Numbered from the stretch's first letter, positions 1 to 11,049 are shown. The stretch: 33,242 bases of DNA from Actinomycetes bacterium (GCA_036510875.1 DATCDE010000218.1:1-33242); one strand, 5' to 3'. Notes: a model not told the origin generated them from the letters alone. A program made the numbers and translations.

Positions 1-657
1 GCCGCGATGTTCGACGGCGTGGCCGAGCGCTACGACCTCACCAACGACGTGCTCTCATTGGGCCAGACCAGGGCCTGGCGGCGGGCCGTCGTCCGTGCCG
101 TCGACGCCCGTCCCGGCCAGCGGATCCTCGACCTCGCGGCCGGCACCGGGACGTCCAGCGCGCCGTTCGCCGCGGCGGGCGCCCAGGTGGTGCCCTGCGA
201 CTTCTCCCTCGGCATGTTGTGCGTGGGCAAGCAACGGCAGTCGGCCCTCAGCTTCGTGGCCGGCGACGCGCTGAGCCTGCCGTTCGAGGATGCCTCCTTC
301 GACGCAGTCACGATCTCCTTCGGGCTGCGCAACGTGCACAACACGGCTGCTGCCCTGGCCGAGATGTTGCGGGTGACCCGACCCGGTGGGCGGCTGGTGG
401 TCGCCGAGTTCAGCCACCCCACCTGGGCGCCGTTCCGCACGCTGTACGTCGAGTACCTCATGCGCGCACTGCCCTCGATCGCGAAGGCGGTGGCCAACAA
501 CCCGGACGCCTACGTCTACCTCGCCGAGTCGGTGCGGGCCTGGCCGGACCAGCGCGGGCTGGCGGCGCTCCTCACGGCGGCCGGCTGGGACCAGGTGGCC
601 TGGCGGGACCTCTCGGCGGGCATCGTCGCGCTGCACCGCGCGGTTCGGCCCGACTGA
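1..657 (+). CDS. menG: Demethylmenaquinone methyltransferase (UbiE/MenG family), 5' end cut by the window
   Basis: This protein transfers a methyl group from S-adenosylmethionine to demethylmenaquinone, the last step of menaquinone synthesis. The reading frame is already open at base 1 (two Ala codons precede the Met at 7). Family members normally have some residues before the conserved MFDxVAxRYD segment seen here, so the true start probably lies upstream. Counting from the Met at 7, the SAM-binding motif DLAAGTG is at residues 42-48 and the family signature FGLRNV at 105-110. The C-terminus looks complete and ends in TGA. It lies upstream of the nuo operon, which encodes a menaquinone-reducing enzyme. 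In some actinomycetes I recall a geranylgeranyl reductase gene between the two; none is present here. The UbiE/MenG family assignment is firm; the menaquinone substrate is inferred from lineage and neighbours. Confidence 0.9.
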   Translation, partial: AAMFDGVAERYDLTNDVLSLGQTRAWRRAVVRAVDARPGQRILDLAAGTGTSSAPFAAAGAQVVPCDFSLGMLCVGKQRQSALSFVAGDALSLPFEDASFDAVTISFGLRNVHNTAAALAEMLRVTRPGGRLVVAEFSHPTWAPFRTLYVEYLMRALPSIAKAVANNPDAYVYLAESVRAWPDQRGLAALLTAAGWDQVAWRDLSAGIVALHRAVRPD

Positions 658-688
658 GGCTGCTGACGGTGGCCCGCGACCAAGGTCA

Positions 689-694
689 TAGACT
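689..694 (+). promoter_or_regulatory. Candidate -10 box of a nuo promoter
   Basis: TAGACT fits the TAnnnT pattern of actinobacterial -10 boxes. A CTGACG resembling a -35 box lies at 663-668, but the 20-base spacing is longer than ideal. Transcription would begin near base 701, so the Rex-like palindrome at 706-721 would sit just downstream of the start, a repressing position. A second -10-like hexamer, TAGGAT at 822-827, lies closer to nuoA and lacks a clear -35. Both are pattern matches only. Confidence 0.3.
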
Positions 695-705
695 GACGCG
701 CGGCT

Positions 706-721
706 CGTGAAGATGTTCACA
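706..721. promoter_or_regulatory. Candidate Rex operator upstream of nuoA
   Basis: The sequence CGTGAAGATGTTCACA has two perfect half-sites, GTGAA and TTCAC, separated by four bases. This is the architecture of the Rex operator known from Streptomyces (TGTGAACGCGTTCACA); 12 of 16 positions match, and the differences are in the spacer and first base. A third half-site, GTGAA at 723-727, follows two bases later. Rex is an NADH/NAD+-sensing repressor, and the nuo operon is among its known Streptomyces targets. Location in the menG-nuoA gap supports the call. The rex gene itself is not in this window. Confidence 0.65.
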
Positions 722-767
722 AGTGAAGGGGTCGGGGTGTCCAGCGCAGTCGCGGCAATGGTGCCGC

Positions 768-810
768 GGGGGGTCCCCCCGGAGGTCCGGGTGCGCGTCC
801 GGACGGACCT
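768..810 (+). other. GC-rich hairpins in the leader before nuoA
   Basis: Two inverted repeats lie between the candidate Rex site and nuoA. The first is G6-T-C6 at 768-780. The second pairs AGGTCCG (783-789) with CGGACCT (804-810) around a loop that includes part of the palindrome GTCCGGAC (797-804). If transcription starts near 701, both would be in the nuo leader RNA. They might influence stability or translation, or be chance structures in very GC-rich DNA. There is no T-tract, so they do not look like a classical terminator. Confidence 0.3.
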
Positions 811-897
811 TGCGAGCCCCCTAGGATGGGACTGCCCGGCGGTCGGGACGTGTCCGTCGACGTCGTCGAAGATGCAGCGGAAGGAGTGCGAAGCGGC

Positions 898-1257
898 ATG
901 AACGCTTCCGTCCCCGTCATCGTTCTCGGAGCCATCGCCGGGGCTTTCGCCCTGGTCTCGGTGGTGGGTGGCATGTTCATCGGGCCCCGCCGTCGCAACC
1001 GGGCCAAGTCGGACGCCTACGAGTGCGGCATCGAGCCCACGCCGCAGCCGATCGGTGGCGGGCGCTTCCCGGTGAAGTACTACCTCACCGCGATGCTGTT
1101 CATCATCTTCGACATCGAGATCGTGTTCCTCTACCCGTGGGCCGTCACCTTCGACCGGCTCGGGGTCTTCGGACTCGTCGAGATGGTCCTGTTCATCGCC
1201 ACCCTGGCCGTCGTCTACGCCTACGTATGGCGGCGCGACGGCCTTGAGTGGGACTGA
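898..1257 (+). CDS. nuoA: NADH-quinone oxidoreductase subunit A
   Basis: NuoA is a small membrane subunit of respiratory complex I, sitting beside NuoH, J and K near the quinone-binding region. The 119-residue protein has the usual length and three hydrophobic segments. It carries the loop motif YECGIEP(T) around residues 41-48, containing the conserved Cys, followed by the family segment RFPVKYYLTAMLFIIFDIE before the second membrane helix. The ATG at 898 is chosen because AAGGAG lies at 881-886, 11 bases upstream. An in-frame start at 826 would add 24 residues unlike the family. It is the first gene of the nuo operon; 24 bases separate it from nuoB. Confidence 0.95.
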   Translation: MNASVPVIVLGAIAGAFALVSVVGGMFIGPRRRNRAKSDAYECGIEPTPQPIGGGRFPVKYYLTAMLFIIFDIEIVFLYPWAVTFDRLGVFGLVEMVLFIATLAVVYAYVWRRDGLEWD

Positions 1258-1281
1258 CGTCCACCGATCAGGAGAGCCTGG

Positions 1282-1832
<551 letters not shown>

Positions 1833-1836
<4 letters not shown>

Positions 1837-2543
1837 CCGAGGGCAACCACGGTCTCGAGAGCGGCGGAGAGGTCGTCCCCGCCGAAGCAGAGGCCGCCGA
1901 GGTCATCGGCGTGCGGCACGGCATGTTCGGGGTGCACGGCTCGGGCGACACGTCCGGCTACGGCGGGCTGGTGCGCACCGTGGCGATGCCCGGTGCGACC
2001 CCGCGCCCGTACGGCGGCTGGTTCGACGAGGCCGCCGACACGCTCGAGCGCGTCCTGCCGTCGTACGGCGACGCCGTCGAGGGTGTGGTCATCGACCGTG
2101 GCGAGATGACGATCCACGTGCGCAGGGAGAAGGTCGTCGAGGTGCTGCAGGCCCTGCGCGACGACCCGCTGCTGCGGTTCGAGATGTCGCTCGGGGTCAG
2201 CGGGGTCCACTACCCCGACGACACCGACCGCGAGCTGCACGCCGTCTACCACCTGCGCTCGCTGACCCATAACCGGCAGCTGCGGGTCGAGGTCGCCGTC
2301 CCGGACGCCGACCCGCACATCCCCACGGCGACCAGCGTGTACCCCACGAACGACTGGCACGAGCGGGAGACCTACGACTTCTTCGGGATCATCTTCGACG
2401 GTCACCCGGCGCTGACCCGGATCCTGATGCCGGACGACTGGCCCGGCCACCCGCAGCGCAAGGACTACCCGCTCGGTGGGATCCCGGTGGAGTACAAGGG
2501 CGCCGAGATCCCGCCCCCCGACCAGCGGAGGGTCTACAGCTGA
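1833..2543 (+). CDS. nuoC: NADH-quinone oxidoreductase subunit C
   Basis: NuoC is a peripheral-arm subunit of complex I (30 kDa family) that packs against NuoB, D and I. The protein has 236 residues, starting at the GTG that overlaps the nuoB stop. The family signature is clear near the C-terminus: [18 protein letters not shown], followed by a [12 protein letters not shown] motif. The N-terminal 50 or so residues are a Gly- and acid-rich extension compared with minimal NuoC proteins. It is separate from nuoD rather than fused as in E. coli. Its TGA shares one base with the nuoD ATG. Confidence 0.95.
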
Positions 2544-3919
2544 TGTCCACCGACAACATCACCTTCGGCTCGGCCGGCGCCGCGGCGTCCGGTCCGGTGG
2601 CCGACGCGTACGCGGGCTCGCGGGAGACCACCGAGGGGACCGTGTACACGGTCACCGGCGCCGACTGGGACACCGTGGTGCGCGGCGTCTCCGGTGGCCG
2701 CCAGGAGCACGTCGTCGTCAACATGGGACCGCAGCACCCGTCCACCCACGGCGTGCTCCGGCTGATCCTCGAGCTCGACGGCGAGAACGTCATCGAGGCC
2801 CGGTGCGGCGTCGGCTACCTGCACACCGGCATCGAGAAGAACCTCGAGTTCCGCAGCTGGACCCAGGGCGTCACGTTCGTGACCCGCATGGACTATCTGG
2901 CGCCGCTGTTCAACGAGACGGCGTACTGCCTGGCCGTGGAGAAGCTGCTCGGGATCACCGACCAGATCCCGGAGCGGGCCAGTGTGATCCGGGTCATGCT
3001 CATGGAGCTCAACCGGATCTCCTCCCACCTGGTGGCGATCGCCACGGGCGGCATGGAGCTCGGCGCCCTCACCGCGATGATCTTCGGGTTCCGCGAGCGT
3101 GAGCTGATCCTGGACGTCTTCGAGCTGGTCACCGGCCTGCGCATGAACCACGCGTTCATCCGCCCCGGGGGCGTGGCCCAGGACCTCCCGCCGGGTGCGG
3201 TCGACCAGATCGCGGAGACCGTCAAGAAGCTGAAGAGCCGGCTCACGGACACCGAGAAGCTGCTCGTCGACAACGGCATCTGGATGGGGCGCACGGTCGG
3301 GATCGGCTACCTGAACCTGTCCGGCGCGGTCGCCCTCGGCCTGACCGGGCCGATCCTGCGGTCCACCGGGCTGGCCTGGGACCTGCGCAAGATGCAGCCC
3401 TACTGCGGCTACGAGACCTACGAGTTCGACGTCCCGACCCAGACCACCTCCGACTCCTACGGACGGTTCCTCATCCGGATGGCGGAGATGCAGGAGTCGC
3501 TGAAGATCGTCGAGCAGTGCCTGGACCGGCTCACCCCTGGGCCGGTGATGGTGGAGGACAAGAAGATCGCCTGGCCGGCGCAGCTGGCGCTCGGCTCGGA
3601 CGGCATGGGCAACTCCCTCGACCACATCCGGCAGATCATGGGCGAGTCCATGGAAGCCCTGATCCACCACTTCAAGCTGGTGACCGAGGGGTTCCACGTC
3701 CCGGCCGGCCAGGTCTACCAGGCGATCGAGTCCCCCCGCGGCGAGCTCGGCGTGCACATCGTCAGCGACGGCGGCACCCGCCCGTACCGGGTGCACTACC
3801 GCGAGCCCTCGTTCACCAACCTGCAGGCCGTGGCCGCGATGTGCGAGGGCGGCCAGCTGGCCGACGTCGTCGTCGCGGTCGCGAGCATCGACCCCGTGAT
3901 GGGTGGAGTTGATCGCTGA
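2543..3919 (+). CDS. nuoD: NADH-quinone oxidoreductase subunit D
   Basis: NuoD is the 49 kDa subunit that, with NuoB, forms the quinone-reduction site. The protein has 458 residues. The motif GPQHPSTHG lies at 62-70; H69 and Y92 (in GYLHTGIEK) correspond to the His/Tyr pair that contacts the quinone headgroup in Thermus complex I. The C-terminus ends in the family motif DPVMGGVDR. The Ni-binding Cys pairs of the related hydrogenases are absent, as expected. About 50 residues before the conserved core appear to be an actinobacterial extension. Three bases separate the stop from nuoE. Confidence 0.97.
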   Translation: MSTDNITFGSAGAAASGPVADAYAGSRETTEGTVYTVTGADWDTVVRGVSGGRQEHVVVNMGPQHPSTHGVLRLILELDGENVIEARCGVGYLHTGIEKNLEFRSWTQGVTFVTRMDYLAPLFNETAYCLAVEKLLGITDQIPERASVIRVMLMELNRISSHLVAIATGGMELGALTAMIFGFRERELILDVFELVTGLRMNHAFIRPGGVAQDLPPGAVDQIAETVKKLKSRLTDTEKLLVDNGIWMGRTVGIGYLNLSGAVALGLTGPILRSTGLAWDLRKMQPYCGYETYEFDVPTQTTSDSYGRFLIRMAEMQESLKIVEQCLDRLTPGPVMVEDKKIAWPAQLALGSDGMGNSLDHIRQIMGESMEALIHHFKLVTEGFHVPAGQVYQAIESPRGELGVHIVSDGGTRPYRVHYREPSFTNLQAVAAMCEGGQLADVVVAVASIDPVMGGVDR

Positions 3920-3922
3920 CCC

Positions 3923-4588
3923 ATGGCACTGACCGACAGCACGCGCGAAGAGATGCGCGCGATCATGGCGCGCTACCCGAAGCCGCGCTCCGCGCTGCTG
4001 CCGATGCTGCACCTCGTGCAGGCCGAGGACGGGTACGTCACCCCGGAGGGCATCGAGCTGTGCGCCGAGCTCCTCGACCTCACCACGGCTGAGGTGAGCG
4101 CCGTGGCGACCTTCTACACGATGTACAAGCGGCACCCGGTCGGCGACTACCACGTGGGTGTCTGCACGAACACGCTGTGCGCGATCATGGGCGGCGACGC
4201 GATCTTCGGAGCGCTGAAGGACCACCTCGGGGTCGGCAACGACGAGACCACGGCGGACGGCGCGATCACCCTCGAGCACGTCGAGTGCAACGCGGCCTGC
4301 GACTACGCCCCCGTAATGATGGTCAACTGGGAGTTCTTCGACAACCAGACGGTGGACAGCGCGGTCGACGTCGTCGACCGCCTCCGGTCCGGCGCCGAGG
4401 TCCGGTCCACCCGTGGCCCGCAGGTGGTCAAGTTCACCGAGGCCGAGCGGGTGCTCGCGGGCTTCCCCGACGGGCTCGCCGACGAGGGCCCCTCGGCCGG
4501 GCCGGCGACCCTGGCCGGACTGTCGGTGGCCCGAGAGCTCGGTCACGTGGCGCGTGAGGCCGGCGCCGAGACCCCGAAGGACTCCTGA
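3923..4588 (+). CDS. nuoE: NADH-quinone oxidoreductase subunit E ([2Fe-2S] N1a)
   Basis: NuoE is the thioredoxin-like 24 kDa subunit of the NADH-input module and binds [2Fe-2S] cluster N1a. The 221-residue protein has the four expected ligands: C81 and C86 (CTNTLC), and C122 and C126 (CNAAC). The N-terminal helical part includes the family segment VATFYTMYKRHPVG. The C-terminal ~60 residues after the thioredoxin-like domain are Ala/Gly/Glu-rich and less conserved. Its presence with nuoF and nuoG shows that this operon encodes the full NADH-oxidising enzyme. Confidence 0.95.
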   Translation: MALTDSTREEMRAIMARYPKPRSALLPMLHLVQAEDGYVTPEGIELCAELLDLTTAEVSAVATFYTMYKRHPVGDYHVGVCTNTLCAIMGGDAIFGALKDHLGVGNDETTADGAITLEHVECNAACDYAPVMMVNWEFFDNQTVDSAVDVVDRLRSGAEVRSTRGPQVVKFTEAERVLAGFPDGLADEGPSAGPATLAGLSVARELGHVAREAGAETPKDS

Positions 4589-4589
4589 C

Positions 4590-5891
4590 GTGGCCACGCT
4601 CACGCCGGTGCTGTCCGCGCACTGGGACGCCGACCGCTCCTGGACGCTGGGCAGCTACCGCGCGCGCGAGGGGTACGCCGCCTTGTCCAAGGCCCTGGCG
4701 ATGCCCCCCGACGACGTCATCGCGCTGATCAAGGACTCCGGGCTCCGCGGCCGTGGCGGCGCGGGCTTCCCGACCGGCATGAAGTGGGGCTTCATCCCGC
4801 AGGGCGACGGCAAGCCCCACTACCTGGTGGTCAACGCAGACGAGTCCGAGCCGGGCACCTGCAAGGACATTCCGCTGCTCATGGCCGACCCGCACCAGCT
4901 GGTCGAGGGCGTCGTCATCGCCGCGTATGCGATCCGGGCGCACCACGCGTTCATCTACGTGCGCGGCGAGGTGCTGCACGTGATCCGGCGGGTGCAGCAG
5001 GCGGTCGCCGACGCGACGGCCGCCGGGCTGATCGGCCCGAACATCCTCGGCTCCGGGTTCGACCTCGACGTGACTGTGCACGCAGGTGCCGGCGCCTACA
5101 TCTGCGGCGAGGAGACCGCGCTGCTGGACTCCCTCGAGGGCCGGCGCGGGCAGCCCCGGCTGCGGCCACCGTTCCCGGCGATCGCCGGCCTGTACGCGTC
5201 GCCGACCGTGGTGAACAACGTCGAGTCGATCGCGTCGGTCCCGGCCATCGTGCGCGGCGGCGTGGACTGGTTCCGCTCCTTCGGGTCCGAGAAGTCGCCG
5301 GGCTTCACGCTGTACTCGCTGTCCGGGCACGTGACCCGGCCGGGCCAGTACGAGGCCCCGCTGGGGGTCACCCTGCGCGAGCTGCTCGAGCTGGCGGGCG
5401 GGGTCCGGGAGGGCCACGAGCTGAAGTTCTGGACACCGGGGGGCTCGTCCACCCCGCTGCTCACGGCCGAGCACCTCGACGTGCCGCTCGACTACGAGGG
5501 CGTCGCCGCGGTCAAGTCCATGCTCGGCACCAAGGCGCTGCAGATCTTCGACGAGACCACCTGTGTGGTTCGCGCGGTGCTGCGCTGGAGCGAGTTCTAC
5601 AAGCACGAGTCCTGCGGCAAGTGCACGCCCTGCCGCGAGGGCACGTACTGGCTGGTGCAGATCCTGGACCGGCTCCAGCGCGGGGAGGGCAGCCCCGAGG
5701 ACCTCGACAAGCTGCTCGACCTATCCGACAACATCCTCGGGCGCGCGTTCTGCGCGCTCGGCGACGGCGCGACCAGCCCGGTCACGTCCTCCATCCAGTA
5801 CTTCCGGGACGAGTACATCGCGCACCTCGAGCAGGGCGGATGTCCGTTCGACCCGGTGGCCTCCACCGTCTTCGCGGGAGCGCACGCCTGA
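4590..5891 (+). CDS. nuoF: NADH-quinone oxidoreductase subunit F (NADH- and FMN-binding)
   Basis: NuoF oxidises NADH through FMN and holds [4Fe-4S] cluster N3. The 433-residue protein shows the nucleotide/FMN motif [10 protein letters not shown] at 54-63. The cluster ligands are C342, C345 and C348 ([12 protein letters not shown]), with C388 in AFCALGDGA. The frame is open further upstream to 4413, but GTG at 4590, one base after the nuoE stop, gives the normal family N-terminus and length. The stop TGA shares one base with the nuoG ATG. Confidence 0.95.
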   Translation: MATLTPVLSAHWDADRSWTLGSYRAREGYAALSKALAMPPDDVIALIKDSGLRGRGGAGFPTGMKWGFIPQGDGKPHYLVVNADESEPGTCKDIPLLMADPHQLVEGVVIAAYAIRAHHAFIYVRGEVLHVIRRVQQAVADATAAGLIGPNILGSGFDLDVTVHAGAGAYICGEETALLDSLEGRRGQPRLRPPFPAIAGLYASPTVVNNVESIASVPAIVRGGVDWFRSFGSEKSPGFTLYSLSGHVTRPGQYEAPLGVTLRELLELAGGVREGHELKFWTPGGSSTPLLTAEHLDVPLDYEGVAAVKSMLGTKALQIFDETTCVVRAVLRWSEFYKHESCGKCTPCREGTYWLVQILDRLQRGEGSPEDLDKLLDLSDNILGRAFCALGDGATSPVTSSIQYFRDEYIAHLEQGGCPFDPVASTVFAGAHA

Positions 5892-8350
5892 TGACCGTGA
5901 CCACCGGAACCCCCGGCAGCGGCGCTGTGGAGCAGCGGACCGACCTGGTCAGCCTGACCATCGACGGGATCGAGACCAGCGTGCCCAAGGGCACCCTGAT
6001 CATCCGGGCCGCCGAGGAGCTGGGCATCGCCGTCCCGCGCTTCTGCGACCACCCGCTGCTCGACCCGGTCGGCGCCTGCCGCCAGTGCCTGGTCGAGGTG
6101 CAGGGCCAGGGCAAGCCCGCGGCGTCGTGCACGACGACGGTCGCGGACGGCATGGTCGTGCGCACCCAGCTCACCTCGCCGATCGCCGACAAGGCGCAGC
6201 ACGGCGTCATGGAGATGCTGCTGATCAACCACCCGCTGGACTGCCCGATCTGCGACAAGGGCGGCGAGTGCCCCCTGCAGAACCAGGCCATGTCCAACGG
6301 CCGTGCCGAGTCCCGCTTCAACGGCACCAAGCGCACCTTCCCCAAGCCGATCCCACTGTCCAGCCAGGTGCTGCTGGACCGCGAGCGCTGCATCTCCTGC
6401 GCCCGGTGCACCCGGTTCGCCGCGCAGATCGCCGGTGACCCGTTCATCGAGCTGGTCGAGCGCGGCGCCGACCAGCAGGTGGGCATCTACGCGCGGCAGC
6501 CGTTCAACTCCTACTTCTCCGGCAACGCGGTGCAGATCTGCCCGGTGGGTGCGCTCACCGGGACGGCGTACCGATTTCGCTCGCGGCCGTTCGACCTGGT
6601 GTCCACGCCCACGGCGTGCGAGCACTGCGCGTCGGGCTGCGCCCTGCGCACCGACTACCGGCGCAACGCCGTGCTGCGCCGGATGGCCGGCGACGACCCC
6701 GCCGTGAACGAGGAGTGGAACTGCGACAAGGGTCGCTGGGCGTTCCACTCGAGCACCCAGCCGGACCGGCTGGCCGCCCCTCTCGTCCGGGGGACCGACG
6801 GTGTGCTGGTGGCCGCGTCCTGGCCCGAGGCGCTGGACGCCGCGGCGCGTGGGCTGGCCGCCGCCCGCGAGGCTGCGGGGGTCGGGGTGCTGGCCGGCGG
6901 TCGGCTCACGGCCGAGGACGCCTACGCCTACGCCAAGTTCGCCCGGGTCGCGCTGGGCACCAACGACGTCGACTTCCGGGCCCGGACCCACTCAGCCGAG
7001 GAGGCCGACTTCCTGGCCGCGCTCGTGGCCGGCCGCGGCCTGGGCTCTCCGTCGGTGCCGACCTACGCCGACCTGGAGGCCGCGCCCGTCGTCGTCCTCG
7101 CCGGCTTCGAGCCGGAGGAGGAGTCGCCGATCGTCTACCTGCGGCTGCGCAAGGCGGCCCGGCGGTACGGCCTTCCGGTCATCGCAGTGGCACCGTTCGC
7201 CAGCCCGGGTCTCGAGCGGGTGTTCGGCCGGCTGATCCCGACCGTCCCCGGGGCCGAGGCCCAGGCGCTGGACGCGCTGGCCGGGTCGTCGGCCGCCGAG
7301 GGGCCGGCCGCGGACGCGGCCCGGCTGCTGCGCGAGCCCGGTGCGGTGCTCCTCGTGGGGGAGCGCCTGGCCGGAGTCCCCGGGGCGCTGTCCGCCGCGG
7401 GGAGGCTGGCTGCGGCCACCGGCGCCAAGCTGGGTTGGGTGCCGCGGCGAGCGGGTGAGCGCGGCGCGGTCGAGGGCGGTGCGCTGCCCGGGCTGCTGCC
7501 GGGTGGGCGCCCGGTCGCCGACGCCGCGGCCCGGGTCGACGCTGCGGCCGTCTGGGGCGCCGGGCAGCTGCCCGAGGGCCCCGGTCGGGACACCTCCGCG
7601 ATGCTCGCGGCGGCCGCCGCTGGTGAGCTGGCGGCGCTGGTCGTCGCCGGAGTCGAGGTCGACGACCTGCCCGACCCGTCCGGCGCCCTCGCGGCGCTCG
7701 ACTCGGTCGGCTTCCTGGTGAGCCTCGAGGTCCGCGACAGCGCAGTCACCGAGCGCGCCGACGTCGTGCTGCCCGTGGCGCCGCCGGCCGAGAAGGCCGG
7801 GACGTTCGTCAGCTGGGAGGGCTGCGGCCGGGCCTTCGACCAGGTGCTGCACGGCTCGTCGGCCATGCCGGACAGCCGGGTGCTCTCGATGCTGGCCGCC
7901 GAGCTCGACGTCCGGCTGGGCCTGGACACCGTCGACGCGGTGCGCCGTGAGCTCGCCGAGTTCGAGCCGTGGCAGGGCACGCGGGTCACCGCCCCCGACG
8001 TCCCGGCCTCGGCTCCGCCCGAGCCTGGACCCGAATCGGCTGCGCTGGCCACCTGGCGGCTGCTCCTCGACGCGGGTCGTGGGCAGGACGGCGAGCCGCA
8101 CCTGGCCGGGACCGCGCACCCGTCGGTGGCCCGGGTCTCAGCGGTGACGGCGGGGGCCGTCGGCGTCGCCGCCGGGGGCTCCCTGCGGGTGAGCACCGAG
8201 CATGGGTCGGTCGAGCTGCCGGTCGAGGTCACCGAGATGCCGGACGCCGTGGTCTGGCTGCCGGGCAACTCCGTGGGCTCGGCCGTGCACCGCGACCTGC
8301 AGGTCGGGTACGGGGCCATCGTCGGACTGAGTGCAGGGGGTGCCGCGTGA
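5891..8350 (+). CDS. nuoG: NADH-quinone oxidoreductase subunit G
   Basis: NuoG is the large 75 kDa Fe-S subunit that carries electrons from NuoF toward NuoI. The protein has 819 residues. Ligand sets are visible for [2Fe-2S] N1b (C52, C63, C66, C80), for N5 with its histidine ligand (H114, C118, C121, C127), for N4 (C167, C170, C173, C217), and for the extra cluster N7 (C243, C246, C250, C278), found only in some bacterial complexes. The rest is a molybdopterin-oxidoreductase-like fold without evident cofactor function. ATG at 5891 overlaps the nuoF stop; the much longer open frame upstream is antisense-style readthrough of another frame. The stop overlaps the nuoH GTG by four bases. Confidence 0.95.
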   Translation: MTVTTGTPGSGAVEQRTDLVSLTIDGIETSVPKGTLIIRAAEELGIAVPRFCDHPLLDPVGACRQCLVEVQGQGKPAASCTTTVADGMVVRTQLTSPIADKAQHGVMEMLLINHPLDCPICDKGGECPLQNQAMSNGRAESRFNGTKRTFPKPIPLSSQVLLDRERCISCARCTRFAAQIAGDPFIELVERGADQQVGIYARQPFNSYFSGNAVQICPVGALTGTAYRFRSRPFDLVSTPTACEHCASGCALRTDYRRNAVLRRMAGDDPAVNEEWNCDKGRWAFHSSTQPDRLAAPLVRGTDGVLVAASWPEALDAAARGLAAAREAAGVGVLAGGRLTAEDAYAYAKFARVALGTNDVDFRARTHSAEEADFLAALVAGRGLGSPSVPTYADLEAAPVVVLAGFEPEEESPIVYLRLRKAARRYGLPVIAVAPFASPGLERVFGRLIPTVPGAEAQALDALAGSSAAEGPAADAARLLREPGAVLLVGERLAGVPGALSAAGRLAAATGAKLGWVPRRAGERGAVEGGALPGLLPGGRPVADAAARVDAAAVWGAGQLPEGPGRDTSAMLAAAAAGELAALVVAGVEVDDLPDPSGALAALDSVGFLVSLEVRDSAVTERADVVLPVAPPAEKAGTFVSWEGCGRAFDQVLHGSSAMPDSRVLSMLAAELDVRLGLDTVDAVRRELAEFEPWQGTRVTAPDVPASAPPEPGPESAALATWRLLLDAGRGQDGEPHLAGTAHPSVARVSAVTAGAVGVAAGGSLRVSTEHGSVELPVEVTEMPDAVVWLPGNSVGSAVHRDLQVGYGAIVGLSAGGAA

Positions 8351-9687
8351 CCACCGGACTGCTCGGCGCGGTCGTGACAACCGAGGACAACCTCGGGATG
8401 TTCGGCACCGACCCGTGGTGGCTCATCCTGCTCAAGGCCGTCGGTATCTTCCTGGTCCTCGTGCTGCTCACCCTGTTCAACATCTGGTTCGAGCGCCGGG
8501 TCGTGGCCCGCATGCAGAACCGCCTCGGCCCGAACCGGACCGGTCCGTTCGGCCTGATCCAGGGCCTCGCCGACGGAGTGAAGCTGGCGCTGAAGGAGGA
8601 CATCCTCCCCAAGGCCGCCGACCGGGCCGTGTACTTCCTGGCGCCGATCCTGGCCACCATCCCGGCCTTCCTGGCCTGGGCGGTGATCCCGTTCGGTCCG
8701 GTGGTCTCGATCTTCGGCCACCAGACTCCGCTGCAGCTGACCGACTTCCCGGTCGGTGTGCTGTACGTCCTGGCCGTCGCCTCGGTGGGGATCTACGGCA
8801 TCGTGCTGGCCGGCTGGTCGTCCGGCTCCACCTACCCGCTGCTGGGCAGCCTGCGCAGCACCGCCCAGATGATCAGCTACGAGATCGCGATGGGCCTGTC
8901 CTTCGTCGCGGTCTTCCTGGTGTCCGGCTCGATGTCCACCTCGAGCATCGTCGCGGCGCAGCAGCCCCGCTGGTTCATCCTGGTGGTGCCGCTGTCCTTC
9001 GCCATCTACGTGATCGCGATGGTCGGCGAGACCAACCGGGCACCGTTCGACCTGCCGGAGGCCGAGGGCGAGCTGGTGGGTGGCTTCCACACCGAGTACT
9101 CGTCACTGAAGTTCGCGCTGTTCTTCCTCGCCGAGTACGTCAACCTGGCCACTGTCTCGGCGCTGGCCACCACGCTGTTCCTGGGCGGCTGGCGGGCCCC
9201 CTGGCCGATCTCGCTGTGGAGCGGGGCGAACGAGGGCTGGGTGCCGCTGATCTGGTTCTTCGGCAAGGTGCTCGCCTTCGTCTTCGTGTTCGTGTGGCTG
9301 CGCGGCACGCTGCCCCGGCTGCGCTATGACCAGTTCATGAAGCTCGGCTGGAAGGTCCTCATCCCGGTCTCACTGGGCTGGATCGTCGCGGTCGCGGCCG
9401 TGCGCGTGGTGCGGACCCAGGGCGTCGACCTCACCCGGCTGGTCATCGGCATCGGGGTGGTCGCTGCGGTGGTCCTGCTGGCCTGGTACATCGCCGAGGG
9501 GCAGGCCATCAAGCGCGCCGCCGCCCGGCCCAAGGCCCCGCCGAGGGAGTTCGACCCGTTCGCGGGAGGCTTCCCGGTGCCGCCGCTGTCCGCGGCGACG
9601 ACCCGAGCCGCCGCCGTCGTGCCTGCGGGCGCGTTCAGCGAGGACGACGAGACCGTCGCTCAAGACGAGGAGCCTTTCGGTGGCTGA
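8347..9687 (+). CDS. nuoH: NADH-quinone oxidoreductase subunit H
   Basis: NuoH is the membrane subunit that joins the peripheral arm to the membrane arm and forms the quinone tunnel. The protein has 446 residues. It carries [10 protein letters not shown] at 61-70, the following [15 protein letters not shown] segment, [10 protein letters not shown], and the acidic loop [17 protein letters not shown], all family hallmarks. Roughly 100 residues longer than the E. coli protein, it ends in a soluble Pro/Ala/acid-rich tail (containing [12 protein letters not shown]). GTG at 8347 overlaps the nuoG stop by four bases, and the 3' end overlaps nuoI by eight. Confidence 0.95.
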   Translation: MTTGLLGAVVTTEDNLGMFGTDPWWLILLKAVGIFLVLVLLTLFNIWFERRVVARMQNRLGPNRTGPFGLIQGLADGVKLALKEDILPKAADRAVYFLAPILATIPAFLAWAVIPFGPVVSIFGHQTPLQLTDFPVGVLYVLAVASVGIYGIVLAGWSSGSTYPLLGSLRSTAQMISYEIAMGLSFVAVFLVSGSMSTSSIVAAQQPRWFILVVPLSFAIYVIAMVGETNRAPFDLPEAEGELVGGFHTEYSSLKFALFFLAEYVNLATVSALATTLFLGGWRAPWPISLWSGANEGWVPLIWFFGKVLAFVFVFVWLRGTLPRLRYDQFMKLGWKVLIPVSLGWIVAVAAVRVVRTQGVDLTRLVIGIGVVAAVVLLAWYIAEGQAIKRAAARPKAPPREFDPFAGGFPVPPLSAATTRAAAVVPAGAFSEDDETVAQDEEPFGG

Positions 9688-10276
9688 CGTCAAGATCCCC
9701 GGCCGCGGCTTCGGGGTGACCTTCCAGACCATGTTCAAGAAGGTCGTCACCGAGCAGTATCCGGAGGAGCACAAGACGACCGCTCCGCGGTTCCACGGTC
9801 GGCACCAGCTGAACCGGCACCCGGACGGCCTGGAGAAGTGCATCGGCTGCGAGCTGTGTGCCTGGGCCTGCCCGGCGGACGCGATCTACGTCGAGGGTGC
9901 GCCGAACAGCGAGGACGAGCGGTTCAGCCCCGGTGAGCGGTACGGCGGCGTCTACCAGATCAACTACGCGCGCTGCATCTTGTGCGGGCTGTGCATCGAG
10001 GCCTGCCCGACCCGGGCGCTCACCATGACCAACGAGTTCGAGCTCGCCGACCACACCCGGGCCAGCCTCATCTACGAGAAGCAGGACCTGCTGGCCCCGA
10101 TGCTCCCGGGGATGCTGGCGCCCCCCCACCCGATGGTCGAGGGCACCAACGAGAAGCACTACTACCGGGGCCAGGTGACCCAGGCGACGCCCGGTCAGGA
10201 GGCCTGGGTGGCGCGGCACCACGGGACCGAGGAGGCCGCCGTGGGGGCCGACCTGACGGACGGGGACGAGCAGTGA
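9680..10276 (+). CDS. nuoI: NADH-quinone oxidoreductase subunit I (two [4Fe-4S])
   Basis: NuoI holds the two [4Fe-4S] clusters N6a and N6b that feed N2 in NuoB. The 198-residue protein has ligand sets C54, C57, C60, C64 and C99, C102, C105, C109, each followed by Pro. The N-terminus ([22 protein letters not shown]) is the family helix that lies along the membrane. The C-terminal ~60 residues are an acidic tail. The start is a GTG inside the end of nuoH. The stop overlaps the nuoJ GTG by four bases. A short paralogue lies at 24080-24424. Confidence 0.95.
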   Translation: MADVKIPGRGFGVTFQTMFKKVVTEQYPEEHKTTAPRFHGRHQLNRHPDGLEKCIGCELCAWACPADAIYVEGAPNSEDERFSPGERYGGVYQINYARCILCGLCIEACPTRALTMTNEFELADHTRASLIYEKQDLLAPMLPGMLAPPHPMVEGTNEKHYYRGQVTQATPGQEAWVARHHGTEEAAVGADLTDGDEQ

Positions 10277-11049
10277 GCAGCGCGGTGCTGGCGGTGTCCG
10301 GCGGCGAGGCGGTCGGCTTTTGGACCTTCGGCCCGCTGGCCGTGCTCGGCGCCGTCATGATGCTGCTCAGCCGCAAGGCCGTGCACAGCGCGCTGTGGCT
10401 GGCCATGACCATGATCAGCCTGGCCTTCCTCTACATCCTGCAGGGCGCGGTGTTCCTGGGCGTCGTCCAGGTGGTCGTCTACACCGGCGCCGTCATGATG
10501 CTGTTCCTGTTCGTGCTCATGCTGGTCGGCGTGGACGCGTCCGACTCCCTCGTCGAGACGCTGCGCGGTCAGCGGGTCGCGGCCGTCGTCGTGGGCCTGA
10601 GCGTCGGCATCCTGCTCATCGCCGGCATCGGCCGCGCTGTGGTCGAGCCGGTCGAAGGCGTCGACGTCGCGAACGCGGCCCAGGGCGGCAATGTCCAGGG
10701 CATCGCCGAGCTGATCTTCACCCGCTACCTGTGGGCGTTCGAGGTCACCTCGGCGCTGCTGATCACTGCGGCGCTCGGCGCGATGATGCTGGCGCACCGG
10801 GAGCGCGTCGTCCGCCGGCTCACCCAGCGCCAGCTGGCGATCCAGCGGTTCCACGGCGAGCAGCGGACCCCGCTGCCCGTCCCCGGTGTCTACGCACGTC
10901 ACAACTCGGTCGACACCCCGGCCCTGCTGCCCGACGGCACGCCGGCTGAGTCGTCCATCCCGGTCCCGCTCGGCCAGCGCGGCGTGCGCCAGCAGACGCC
11001 GACCGAGCTCAAGACCGGACATGACGAGCTCGAGGGAGGCGACGCATGA
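10273..11049 (+). CDS. nuoJ: NADH-quinone oxidoreductase subunit J
   Basis: NuoJ is a five-helix membrane subunit involved in coupling quinone reduction to proton pumping. The protein has 258 residues. The conserved third helix [17 protein letters not shown], with its family Tyr, is present. The last ~85 residues, after the final membrane helix (ending near [10 protein letters not shown]), form a soluble tail absent from short NuoJ proteins. The start GTG at 10273 overlaps the nuoI stop; a longer open frame upstream does not resemble NuoJ. The stop overlaps the nuoK ATG by four bases. Confidence 0.93.
   Translation: MSSAVLAVSGGEAVGFWTFGPLAVLGAVMMLLSRKAVHSALWLAMTMISLAFLYILQGAVFLGVVQVVVYTGAVMMLFLFVLMLVGVDASDSLVETLRGQRVAAVVVGLSVGILLIAGIGRAVVEPVEGVDVANAAQGGNVQGIAELIFTRYLWAFEVTSALLITAALGAMMLAHRERVVRRLTQRQLAIQRFHGEQRTPLPVPGVYARHNSVDTPALLPDGTPAESSIPVPLGQRGVRQQTPTELKTGHDELEGGDA

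Noticed and set aside
707-901. Possible 64-codon gene between menG and nuoA
   Set aside because: It has no recognisable motif, begins inside the candidate Rex site and ends across the nuoA start; the region is better explained as regulatory.
2534-4603. 689-codon open frame on the minus strand opposite nuoD and nuoE
   Set aside because: It is antisense to two genes with clear cofactor motifs; the composition is that of a GC-driven shadow frame.
7135-9090. 651-codon minus-strand open frame opposite nuoG and nuoH
   Set aside because: Low-complexity Ser/Pro/Arg/Ala-rich translation, no family resemblance, opposite confidently identified genes.
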